Both the position numbers and the translations under genes were made by a program. A stretch of 64,000 bases of DNA, taken from the NCBI GenBank assembly GCA_050031985.1, contig JBNAIG010000031.1, forward strand, positions 62,001 to 126,000, in the 5' to 3' direction. This stretch comes from SZUA-368 sp028533045 (GTDB lineage Bacteria > Spirochaetota > Spirochaetia > DSM-2461). Below are positions 49,018 through 56,868 of the stretch, piece by piece (the first letter of the stretch is position 1; every line of letters starts with the position of its first letter). The notes below the pieces were generated by a model. That model saw nothing but the letters and a program-made list of their open reading frames with translations, searched no databases and was not told the DNA's origin.

Positions 49018-50990
49018 TGAAAAAGAGGACTATTCTTTTACTTTTCCTGATTTGTCTATCTTTCTCGCTTTTTTCAGAGGAAAGGATTACTCAGGATAAA
49101 GGGTACCCTAATCGGAATTTCAAGGTGTATGTTAAAACCATGATTCCCTATTCCCGGGATCTTGAAGTAGAGTTGCCCTGGGATGAAAATGACATCTTGA
49201 ATCTGGCTGCCGATCCCTATTTGAGGCCCTACAATGCCCTTACCGATAAGGAAGGGGAAATCATCTATGAGGATATGACGGAAGTCGTTCTTACCTTCCG
49301 TTCCGAAATGGGTGATATATATAATTGTTCCGGATTGCGCCTTTTTCGTCGGAAATTTGAACTTGTAATTCCCGATTTTCCCGTTATTGTCAATAATTGG
49401 GATGAGGCAAATATTGACTATCCCCTACAGCTTTATTGGTCTCCCGTTGAGAAAACGGCCTATCCCGGAGAAATCATCTCATTGATATTAAACCTGCGTT
49501 ATACGGAAAATCTCGAATTTCCCGAAAGTATAACCATGAAGAAACCGCCCCAGGGGACGCTTGAGCAAGTGGACCTTCCCGGTTCGATTGAGCCTTATGA
49601 ACTCCAGGATAAAACAGTCTATACCTATCCTCTTGAGAGTTGGTACTTTTCCTCAGGAGAAGCGGGTAAGCTCACTATTCCCGGGGGGAGTGTCGAAATT
49701 ATGGGGCTGGCCCGCTCCATACCCACTCTTGAGATTGATATACTTCCCCTTCCCGAAGAGGTTCGGAAAAGCGGGGCCGTGGGGGATTTAAGCCTCATTA
49801 CTCATATCTCACAGGATAAAGCCGTACAGGGTGAAATTGTTACACTCACAATAAGGATAGAGGGAACGGGTAACTTTCCCTATCTGAACTTTCCCGAAGT
49901 AAGCAGCGAAGGCTTTGGATTAATCAACACCGATGAGAAGGAAGAGCTTCTTCCCACAGAGGGGGGGTATACCGGTTTTAGGGAGATTACCTACCGTTTT
50001 CAAGCCGGCCGTGATTCGGTGGGGCAAATCAGCTGTGAACCCTATTTCTGGTTTAATCCGGTAAAGGACGAATTGCAGTCCTACCCTGGAGATACCTATG
50101 ATATGAATATTACAGGTCAGGGTGGGCTTGAAGAAGATCTATTTGAACTACTTTCTCCTTCGTTGGTAGAGTGGGTCATTTTCAAAGAATTTTCCCAAGG
50201 CCCGCTTATGTGGGTTCTTCTTCTACCCGGTTTGATCTATTTTCTTATCTCCCTGTTTTCTCTTAATGACAAGAGTAAGAGTTCTCTTTTCCTTCTCCTG
50301 GCTTTACCTTTTATTCTGTCCATGGCAGGCGGCGGCGAGCGGAAAGAGCTTATAAAAGAAGCCCAGCATCTTTATGATGAAGGAGCGCTGGAAGAGTGCA
50401 GGCAAATTTACAACACCCTTTTAGAGGATAAGCAATGGTCCGCCTATTATTTCAATTTAGCTGTTCTTGATTATTATGGGGGAGATATTGTTGAGAGTGA
50501 GATTTATTTTCGCAAAGGGCTTCTCGCACTGCCGGGAGACCGGAATTTTACCACCGGAATCGGAAAGGTTGAAGAGTTGGCCGATTTGAAGGACCAGTAT
50601 ATGGTTAACTGGCTTATTAGCCGATGGTCTCTGCAGCTTATTTTGATATTGATGTTAAATCTGTTTCTTGTCGCTTTGTCTTTTTACTTAAAACGCAAGG
50701 AATTGTCCCAGCTTCTCATAATGTCTTCTCTTTTCTTCCTATCTTTGATTACTGCCGGTGGGCTGGTGTTAATGGATAGTCTAAACGAACGGCCCCAAGC
50801 CATTGTCGAAAGTGGGGGAGCTCAACTGTATCGAATCCCCGAAGAGAGTGCCCTTACCTGGTTGAACCTACCCCAGGGGACCTCTCTTCGCCTGGTGGCG
50901 GAACAGCAGGGCTTTTACTTTATCAAAACAGGTTATGGCCTTGAGGGCTGGATAGAAACGGGTAAAATCGTTCCCCTGGGGAGCGAATAG
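49017..50990 (+). CDS. batD: BatD protein with C-terminal TPR and SH3-like domains
   Basis: A 657-residue protein with a signal peptide (1-20, LFS|EE). Residues about 20-375 are beta-sandwich domains of the BatD type (LYWSPVEKTAYPGEIISLIL; QDKAVQGEIVTLTIRIEGTG). A TM region lies at about 398-440. Residues about 445-515 form a TPR-like pair (YDEGALEECRQIYNTLLEDK, YYGGDIVESEIYFRKGLLAL). Two further TM helices (about 540-560 and 568-590) lead to an SH3-like domain (about 598-657, GTSLRLVAEQQGFYFIKTGY). The start overlaps the upstream stop (TAATGA). It is likely the largest periplasmic piece of the Bat complex. Confidence 0.88.
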   Translation: MKKRTILLLFLICLSFSLFSEERITQDKGYPNRNFKVYVKTMIPYSRDLEVELPWDENDILNLAADPYLRPYNALTDKEGEIIYEDMTEVVLTFRSEMGDIYNCSGLRLFRRKFELVIPDFPVIVNNWDEANIDYPLQLYWSPVEKTAYPGEIISLILNLRYTENLEFPESITMKKPPQGTLEQVDLPGSIEPYELQDKTVYTYPLESWYFSSGEAGKLTIPGGSVEIMGLARSIPTLEIDILPLPEEVRKSGAVGDLSLITHISQDKAVQGEIVTLTIRIEGTGNFPYLNFPEVSSEGFGLINTDEKEELLPTEGGYTGFREITYRFQAGRDSVGQISCEPYFWFNPVKDELQSYPGDTYDMNITGQGGLEEDLFELLSPSLVEWVIFKEFSQGPLMWVLLLPGLIYFLISLFSLNDKSKSSLFLLLALPFILSMAGGGERKELIKEAQHLYDEGALEECRQIYNTLLEDKQWSAYYFNLAVLDYYGGDIVESEIYFRKGLLALPGDRNFTTGIGKVEELADLKDQYMVNWLISRWSLQLILILMLNLFLVALSFYLKRKELSQLLIMSSLFFLSLITAGGLVLMDSLNERPQAIVESGGAQLYRIPEESALTWLNLPQGTSLRLVAEQQGFYFIKTGYGLEGWIETGKIVPLGSE

Positions 50991-50991
50991 T

Positions 50992-51372
50992 ATGGCCGGT
51001 ATGGAAGAACTCCTAAATCTATATCCCCCCGGGAAAAATGCTTCCCAGGAAAAGGAAAAGGGTGTGAAAAGAAAAACATCCGATAGCCCGGGTAGGAAGA
51101 CTCTTGAGAAAATGGCTCCCCAATCGACTCTGGATATTCATGGTTTGAAAGGAGAAGAGGCGAAAAGGGAAGTCTTGTTTTTTATTCGAAATTGTCGTAA
51201 GAGGGGATTAAAAAAAGGACTAATTATTCACGGAAAAGGGCTGCATTCACCGGAAGGTGCTGTCTTAAGGCCCATGGTCCGTAAATTGCTTTCATCCCAT
51301 CCCCAGATAAAAAACTGGGGCAAGGCACCCCGAAATGAAGGGGGGGAAGGGGCCACCTGGTTCATTGTTTAA
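50992..51372 (+). CDS. Smr-domain protein
   Basis: A 126-residue protein. A basic N-terminal stretch (about 1-45) precedes a small MutS-related (Smr) domain at about 46-126 with the signatures TLDIHGLKGEEAKRE and LIIHGKGLHSPEGAVLRPMV. Smr domains bind or nick nucleic acids. It starts 1 nt after the batD stop and is the last gene of the Bat operon, although its role there is unknown. Confidence 0.9.
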   Translation: MAGMEELLNLYPPGKNASQEKEKGVKRKTSDSPGRKTLEKMAPQSTLDIHGLKGEEAKREVLFFIRNCRKRGLKKGLIIHGKGLHSPEGAVLRPMVRKLLSSHPQIKNWGKAPRNEGGEGATWFIV

Positions 51373-51388
51373 TGAGGGGCCCGGATTC

Positions 51389-51607
51389 TTATCTTTCTCT
51401 AAAAATAATTCTTCCTCTTGTAAGGTCATAGGGAGAAAGAGCTACTTTTACTTTATCTCCGGGTACGATCCGGATATAGTGTTTTCTCATTTTACCGGAA
51501 AGATGGGCCAAGATAACATGACCATTTTTTAATTCTACTCTAAACATTGTGTTGGGAAGGCTTTCTTTTACAATTCCTTCTACCTCAATTGCTTCTTCTT
51601 TTGCCAA
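51389..51607 (-). CDS. infA: Translation initiation factor IF-1
   Basis: A 72-residue OB-fold protein that binds the ribosomal A site during initiation. The family sequence is clear: EAIEVEGIVKESLPNTMFRV, HVILAHLSGKMRKHYIRI, and PGDKVKVALSPYDLTRGRI. It has its own consensus promoter and an AAGGAG Shine-Dalgarno, converges with the Bat operon, and is divergent from the zinc-finger gene. A stand-alone infA outside ribosomal clusters is known in several bacteria. Confidence 0.97.
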   Translation of the reverse strand: MAKEEAIEVEGIVKESLPNTMFRVELKNGHVILAHLSGKMRKHYIRIVPGDKVKVALSPYDLTRGRIIFRER

Positions 51608-51639
51608 AAAAGACTCCTTAGGTTTTTTTATTTCACGGA

Positions 51640-51668
51640 ATTTTATGTTAGATACTGCTCTTTGTCAA
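51640..51668 (-). promoter_or_regulatory. Sigma-70 promoter of infA
   Basis: On the minus strand: consensus TTGACA (51668-51663), 17-nt spacer, TAAAAT (51645-51640). The predicted start is about 51633, leaving a 25-nt leader with AAGGAGT. Confidence 0.82.
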
Positions 51669-51687
51669 CATGATGTGAAAGAACATC

Positions 51688-51715
51688 TTGACATTTTTAA
51701 TCAAATGGGGATAAT
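51688..51715 (+). promoter_or_regulatory. Sigma-70 promoter of the DksA/TraR-type gene
   Basis: TTGACA (51688-51693), 16-nt spacer, GATAAT (51710-51715). The predicted start is about 51722 with a 30-nt leader that carries TAGGAG. Confidence 0.7.
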
Positions 51716-51751
51716 AAACTCTAATTTTTATAATTAGGAGCTGATTATAGA

Positions 51752-52108
51752 ATGGGGCAAGAATATTCTGACAAAATGTATGACGTTCTGAAGTCGATGA
51801 GAGGGGAACTTCTCAAAAATCTTATTTCAGAAAATGAAGATTTCAAGGCAGCCGTTGAAGATTTAGGGCTGAATGATCTGGCCGATGTGGCCTCAAATGA
51901 CATTGATTGCCGGACTCTGGAAGTATTGGGTAATCGTGACAAGTTACAGTTAGAGAAAATTGACGCGGCGATTTCCCGTATCAAGAACGGTACCTACGGT
52001 ATTTGTGCTTCCTGTACAAAGATGATTTCAAAAGACCGGCTTGAAGCCATTCCCTATGCTGCTTTATGTATTGATTGCAAACAAAAAGCGGAAAAAAACA
52101 GAAGATAA
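51752..52108 (+). CDS. DksA/TraR-family zinc-finger protein
   Basis: A 118-residue protein. An N-terminal helical region (1-80) is followed by a C4 zinc finger (CASC-x17-CIDC, about 87-111) in the standard TraR/DksA arrangement (GTYGICASCTKMISKDRLEA, PYAALCIDCKQKAE). DksA proteins bind RNA polymerase in the secondary channel and adjust rRNA and stringent-response promoters with ppGpp. The coiled-coil tip lacks the DxxDxA motif of E. coli DksA; the region around 43-55 reads DLADVASNDID. It may act as a general transcription modulator. It has its own promoter. Confidence 0.9.
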   Translation: MGQEYSDKMYDVLKSMRGELLKNLISENEDFKAAVEDLGLNDLADVASNDIDCRTLEVLGNRDKLQLEKIDAAISRIKNGTYGICASCTKMISKDRLEAIPYAALCIDCKQKAEKNRR

Positions 52109-52181
52109 CTATTTTCTGATATAAATATTAATTCTCTCTTCCTTTCTTCCGATTATATTATTGAGGAAAGGAAAGAGAATT

Positions 52182-52571
52182 ATGAAAATTTCAACGGGGA
52201 TGGTTAATCCTGTACAAATTTCATCTACAGCCCATGGACATGGAGGTAAGGTTACCTTACCCGTATCTCCCGTCGATACGATGTATGCTCAATACAAATA
52301 TGTTCAGGGAATCCCCGCCTCAACAAGTCAAAGTTCCGTTCCCTTAAAGAGACTTCAATTATTAAATAATATGATCGTTTCCCTTCAGAATCTCAACAAA
52401 ATAGCCACTGAACAGCAATCGGGCCTTAATATAGAAGATGAGATTCAGTCTTCCGATCTAAGCCATTTGGGACAGATGATTCATGATAAGTTAAGGGAAA
52501 TGCCACCGGCTTTCACTGCCGTGACAAACACGGCAGCTACAACAGGTATGGCATTTAATTTAGCTATCTGA
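52182..52571 (+). CDS. Small protein of unknown function
   Basis: A 129-residue protein without signal peptide or TM segment. The N-terminal third is polar and low in charge (VNPVQISSTAHGHGGKVTLP). The central part is helical (LKRLQLLNNMIVSLQNLNKI), and the C-terminus is Ala/Thr-rich (AVTNTAATTGMAFNLAI). I recognise no family. ATG 52182 is preceded by AGGAAAGG; an in-frame TTG at 52161 lacks one. A hairpin CTGCCGTG/CACGGCAG near the 3' end (52516-52536) has no T-run. The stop is directly adjacent to the stop of the convergent gene. Confidence 0.65.
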   Translation: MKISTGMVNPVQISSTAHGHGGKVTLPVSPVDTMYAQYKYVQGIPASTSQSSVPLKRLQLLNNMIVSLQNLNKIATEQQSGLNIEDEIQSSDLSHLGQMIHDKLREMPPAFTAVTNTAATTGMAFNLAI

Positions 52572-53504
52572 CTATTTTTGTTTCGCGTAGTTGACTGTTA
52601 AGTTACGGCCGCGGTAATTAATACCGTTCAGATTTTCAATAGCCCGGTCGGCAGACTTTTTTTCAATCGTTACAAAGGCATAATTATCAAGAATCCGGAT
52701 TTCTCCTATATGGCCTCTTTCTATTTTTCCTGTGTTTATGAAAAGATGGATCAAGTCCTTAGGGTAAACTTTTCGGTTTTTGCCAATTCCAATAAAAAGG
52801 GTAATCCCGTTTTTTAACTGGGGCATTTTAAGGGATTTATCCTTTGACAGATATTCCTTTAACAGGAAAGCGGTTACCCAGCCGCGGAACCCAAAGGGTA
52901 CGCATTTCTTAAAAACTTTCCGGTATTCGCTAAGTTTTTCCGGTTCGTTGTCGGATCGGGTCTTCTTGACCAGTTCGTCCATGGCGTTGATCATATTTTC
53001 AGGTATCTTTGCCACATGGTTCTCCTTATCTAAAATTGCTGATTTTTTAAGTACAGCAGAAGTTTTGATGAGGGGATGATCCGGAACCTCAAGAGCCTGG
53101 GACCCAATGATGAAAATACTTTGCGTATTCAACATATGGGATATAATAAAGGACACGTCGTTTAAGTGGGATTCATCGTCTTTCCCGTTAAGGGGAGCGA
53201 TGACGGTGTCGAACTGTGACAGATCAATCTGGGACCGTCTAATCTGGTCAATGATTGAATCAGTAATGGCACCAATAAGGGGATATCCCCTGCTAATTTT
53301 ACGTGATTCCTTTAATAAGTCTCCGTGGTTAATCAGATACAACTGCTTAATGTTTACAGAACGGGAAACCTCTCTGTAACGACTTAAGACAGTTTCATCG
53401 GACAAGACAAGAATTCCTCTGACTTTCCTGTTGTTAAGGCAGGAAAGAAAGAAGGCATTTTCTTCTTCCTCGCTAAGCTGAATAAAAAAACGGGATTGTC
53501 TCAT
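52572..53504 (-). CDS. Decayed DEAD-box protein retaining a DbpA-type RNA-binding domain
   Basis: A 310-residue protein. The C-terminal part (about 235-310) is the DbpA/CsdA RNA-binding RRM (TLFIGIGKNRKVYPKDLIHL, GEIRILDNYAFVTIEKKSAD). Residues about 70-165 align by eye with the first RecA domain of DEAD-box helicases: GYPLIGAITDSIIDQIRRSQ for the TPGR region, LDLSQ-like IDLSQFDTVIAP where DEAD should be, and FIISHMLNTQSIFIIGSQ for the SAT region. No Walker A, DEAD or SAT residues remain, and the second RecA domain is missing. It is thus probably an RNA-binding protein without helicase activity. Confidence 0.75.
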   Translation of the reverse strand: MRQSRFFIQLSEEEENAFFLSCLNNRKVRGILVLSDETVLSRYREVSRSVNIKQLYLINHGDLLKESRKISRGYPLIGAITDSIIDQIRRSQIDLSQFDTVIAPLNGKDDESHLNDVSFIISHMLNTQSIFIIGSQALEVPDHPLIKTSAVLKKSAILDKENHVAKIPENMINAMDELVKKTRSDNEPEKLSEYRKVFKKCVPFGFRGWVTAFLLKEYLSKDKSLKMPQLKNGITLFIGIGKNRKVYPKDLIHLFINTGKIERGHIGEIRILDNYAFVTIEKKSADRAIENLNGINYRGRNLTVNYAKQK

Positions 53505-53586
53505 CTCTCTCCCTATCGTTACTATAATTTATAATGACTCATATCCTTTGTCAATATATTAAATAGAGACAGAAAAAAGGATTTCC

Positions 53587-53615
53587 TTGTTAAGGCGAAC
53601 TTTTTTGGTTATATT
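53587..53615 (+). promoter_or_regulatory. Promoter of the coiled-coil gene
   Basis: TTGTTA (53587-53592), 17-nt spacer, TATATT (53610-53615). The predicted start is about 53622, leaving a short leader with GGAGGG. Confidence 0.55.
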
Positions 53616-53641
53616 AATTCTAGAGACTCAGGAGGGATTCA

Positions 53642-54748
53642 ATGCAAAAAAATAATACTGAATTAAAAGATATCGAAGAGAAGATCGAACAGCTTGAGGT
53701 TCAGATTAACTCTCACTGTATAGCATGGGCTCAGGATGATCTTTCCTCCCGTCCCGAAGAGGACCTCCCCGCAGAAATAAGTTCTGTGCAGGATCGCATT
53801 ACCGAGTTGGAAGATAAGAAGATAAGCATTGAAGAACTTCTAAAAAAACGTGAGTCCCTTAACGATCAGAAAAAAACGATAAAGAGTTCTGAAACGGAAG
53901 AACTCAAATCCCGTTCCGATATTTATCAAGTTTTGGGGCGGAGGGCTTTTGAGCTCTACAAAAAAGGCAGTTTGAATGATTCGGAAGGATTGGATAATAT
54001 TTTCTCTCCCCTTTTGGAGTGGGAGGACAGGATCCGTCATGCCGATAATGAACTCTACAGGATACGAAGCCGCGAGGAAGAAGGAACATTTATTCATAGA
54101 ATGGGGGCGCTGATAAAACGTTCTACCCAATCTACAAGAAAGAAAGCTGCCGGTGATAGTTTGAATAAATACTATGGTAAAGCGGGGGAGCAGCTTATCA
54201 AAGAGGGGTATTTTACAGAAATTGCCGAGAATGGCCTTTCTGATATATATGATGAATTTCAAAATAAAGAGAAGTACTCCCGTCAACTGAGAGAGGAAGA
54301 GGCCGAACTGGATAGAAGTCTCGAGAAGCTTGACGATGAATTAGATGAACTTTGCGATGGAGTGCGCCCTCAGAGGGCCATAAAGGGTATCGAGGATGCC
54401 AGGGATGCAGCGGATCTTGAGCTGGATGAGGCTTATCTTTCTTTGGGTAAAGTACTTTATGATGAGAAAAAAAAGGGAGGAGCTACCTTTGGGAAGGTCA
54501 TTGATGAGCTTAAGGGTGAATACGAAATCCTTAACCGTGAAAAAGCCCGATGCCTCATAGAAAAGCGTTTATCCGAGTTAAAGGAAAGCTTTGAAAAGAA
54601 AGTCAAAGAGCGGGACCAGCAAAAGGTACGAGTCGATAGAGAGCAGGCGAAATGGGAGAACCTCCGCGATGAAACGGAGGAAATCTCAAGGAGTCTGGTA
54701 CAGCTGGAAAGTGAGAGGACGGCCTTTGAGAAGAAGGATAATTCCTAG
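53642..54748 (+). CDS. Cytoplasmic coiled-coil protein of unknown function
   Basis: A 368-residue protein, very rich in Glu, Lys, Asp and Arg, with long heptad-like stretches (about 1-80, 180-260 and 290-365), so a long coiled coil is expected. No signal peptide, TM or enzyme motif is present. A short less-charged region at about 140-185 (IHRMGALIKRSTQSTRKKAA) could be a globular insert. Shine-Dalgarno GGAGGG lies 7 nt before ATG. The 3' end overlaps the convergent SpoIIE phosphatase gene by 4 nt. Function cannot be assigned. Confidence 0.7.
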   Translation: MQKNNTELKDIEEKIEQLEVQINSHCIAWAQDDLSSRPEEDLPAEISSVQDRITELEDKKISIEELLKKRESLNDQKKTIKSSETEELKSRSDIYQVLGRRAFELYKKGSLNDSEGLDNIFSPLLEWEDRIRHADNELYRIRSREEEGTFIHRMGALIKRSTQSTRKKAAGDSLNKYYGKAGEQLIKEGYFTEIAENGLSDIYDEFQNKEKYSRQLREEEAELDRSLEKLDDELDELCDGVRPQRAIKGIEDARDAADLELDEAYLSLGKVLYDEKKKGGATFGKVIDELKGEYEILNREKARCLIEKRLSELKESFEKKVKERDQQKVRVDREQAKWENLRDETEEISRSLVQLESERTAFEKKDNS

Positions 54749-56868
54749 CCTATTTTAATTGCCATAAAGGTTTCGTCATCATGTTGTCCGGCGGAGCCTT
54801 CAAAATTCCGCAGCAGCTGCTCTATGGTATCTTTCATCCTGTCGGGAGTTTTATCTACAAACTGGCTGGCGTACTTAAGAAGGCGGCCGGTACCCAATTC
54901 TTCACCCTTGTCATTTCTGGCTTCCGTTAATCCATCGGTAAAAAGGAATATATAATCACCCTTTTCTACTTTTAGCTGTTTGTGTCCGTAATCACCGCGA
55001 ATATCAATTCCAAGGGGTAATCCTTCCGTATCAAACTTGACAAAGACTTTCTTGCTGTTTCTATAAAGGTAGAGCGGATGGTGGGCCCCGTTGGAAAAGG
55101 ATATGCTATTGTTGCTATGATTTATAATCAACAGGGAGGCGGTGGCAAAGGTTCCGCTCTGGAAGTTTCCGGAAATCTCACTGTTTACGGCTTTTAGGAT
55201 ATGGGAGGCATTCATATCGGGAGTAGAAACCGTTCTGAGAACTGTTCTGAACATAACCATGAAGAGAGACGCGGGAATCCCCTTACCGGAGACATCGCAG
55301 ATGATGACAGCTGTTCTGTTCTTATCCAGAGTAAAAACATCATAATAATCCCCGCTCACCCCTTTGGCAGCATGGGAAAAGGCGGAAATCTTTGTTCCTT
55401 TCATGGGAGGCATTCTGGAGGGGAGGAGGGTGTTTTGGATTTCTGCTGCTACTTCTACTTCTCTGTTAATTTCATGCTTTTTAATAAGCTTTTGATACTT
55501 ATCAAAGTTATCCATGGTAATGGTTACGAAGTTAGCGAAGGATTTCATATAGGTAAAGTCCAGGTCGCTAAAGAGGGACTGGGCTTCCGTTTTTGCCAAT
55601 ACCAGAAGTCCAATTTTCTTGTTTTTTGAATTGAGGCTGAGAATTAGGGAGGAGCTTATAAAGCTGGAACTGGACCGGTCCGTATTGTGAGAGAGTACTT
55701 GTTGGTACTCATTATCATGGATAAAAAGAGAACTTCCCTTGCTGCAGGAATCCCCGAGGATATTACCGCTCATAGAAATATTGGTTATGTTGAACCACTC
55801 AACAATATTTTCTTTTTTGGTTCGAATATTTTTGGGGATTTCCATGGGGGGCGGGAAGTAACCAAGATGTTTTCCCATTGTTAGGCAGTTTTCTTCTTCG
55901 TTGTAGAGTAGCAAGGCTGCGCTGTCCGCATTAGTACTGTCTATGGCCAATTCCAGAATCAAGGTATAAAGCTCTTCTGCGGTACTGTCGTTTTCTACGG
56001 CATTTCCCACGTCTCTCATAATATCTTTGAGGGAGTCAATTCGGAACCAGAGCATTTCCGTAAGGGTGTTGAAGTTTTGAGCTATCTCGGAAAACTCATC
56101 GATACCGGAGGATTTCATGGCATAGTGAAAGTTTCCCGTCGCTACCTGGGAAATAGCGTGGTCCAGCTTGTTTATATTGTCCGCTATGGAGTGGGAGAGG
56201 TAAATGGAGAGGAGCATACTAAAGCTGAGCATGAGCGCAGTAATCAGAATGGCATTACGAATCATTTTGCGGCTGAACTGGTCAATTTCTCCGTTAACCT
56301 GAATTGAGGTAGACTCGGCCAATTGAGTAAGGTCGGAACTAATTTTCTGTTGGACCCCTTCAAAGAGATTTATAATATACCAGAGCTGGTTAAAAAAACG
56401 ATCGTCCCCCACGTCGGAACGGGCACGGAAAGAACCCTTTAGACCGTAAACGGTAAAAGAGTAATAACCGGCCAGGGGGTCCAGACTTCTCAGTTCATCC
56501 AAAAAAGGTTTAATTTGATAGGTATAGGAGCTTTCCCAGAGCTTGATAAGCCGGTCCGTATCAGCTTTAAAGTTTGATTCGCCCCTTATACTACCCTGAT
56601 TTTCCTTGAGGTTCTCTACGAGCTTATTAATCTCTTCTACCTGCTTGGAGATGCTGTAGTGAGCCGCTATGGGCATCTGTGGTTTATAGAGGTTAATATT
56701 AAGCTCGTCGTTAAGAATGAGGATGTTGGAATGGAGGTTATCAAGAAGAATCTTTTGATTTGAGAGGCGGTTCATCCCTACGAATACATAAATCCCCAGG
56801 GCAAGGGACAGGGTAAAAAGAACAAAAATAATTAACTGGAAAAGGGGAAATCGTATGGATAGTTTCAT
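54745..56868 (-). CDS. Membrane HAMP-GAF-SpoIIE serine phosphatase
   Basis: A 707-residue protein. TM1 is at about 10-30, a helical periplasmic domain at 31-205, TM2 at about 206-226, and HAMP at about 227-280. A GAF-like domain follows at about 290-460, then the PP2C/SpoIIE domain at about 480-706 with all metal-binding motifs: VSGDYYD, CDVSGKG, FTDGLTEA and HDDETF. Such enzymes dephosphorylate anti-sigma-factor antagonists in partner-switching systems; no STAS or anti-sigma gene is adjacent. It overlaps the upstream paralogue by one base (translational coupling). Confidence 0.9.
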   Translation of the reverse strand: MKLSIRFPLFQLIIFVLFTLSLALGIYVFVGMNRLSNQKILLDNLHSNILILNDELNINLYKPQMPIAAHYSISKQVEEINKLVENLKENQGSIRGESNFKADTDRLIKLWESSYTYQIKPFLDELRSLDPLAGYYSFTVYGLKGSFRARSDVGDDRFFNQLWYIINLFEGVQQKISSDLTQLAESTSIQVNGEIDQFSRKMIRNAILITALMLSFSMLLSIYLSHSIADNINKLDHAISQVATGNFHYAMKSSGIDEFSEIAQNFNTLTEMLWFRIDSLKDIMRDVGNAVENDSTAEELYTLILELAIDSTNADSAALLLYNEEENCLTMGKHLGYFPPPMEIPKNIRTKKENIVEWFNITNISMSGNILGDSCSKGSSLFIHDNEYQQVLSHNTDRSSSSFISSSLILSLNSKNKKIGLLVLAKTEAQSLFSDLDFTYMKSFANFVTITMDNFDKYQKLIKKHEINREVEVAAEIQNTLLPSRMPPMKGTKISAFSHAAKGVSGDYYDVFTLDKNRTAVIICDVSGKGIPASLFMVMFRTVLRTVSTPDMNASHILKAVNSEISGNFQSGTFATASLLIINHSNNSISFSNGAHHPLYLYRNSKKVFVKFDTEGLPLGIDIRGDYGHKQLKVEKGDYIFLFTDGLTEARNDKGEELGTGRLLKYASQFVDKTPDRMKDTIEQLLRNFEGSAGQHDDETFMAIKIG

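Noticed and set aside
52516..52536. Hairpin CTGCCGTG/CACGGCAG as a terminator
   Set aside because: Inside the coding region and without a T-run on either strand.
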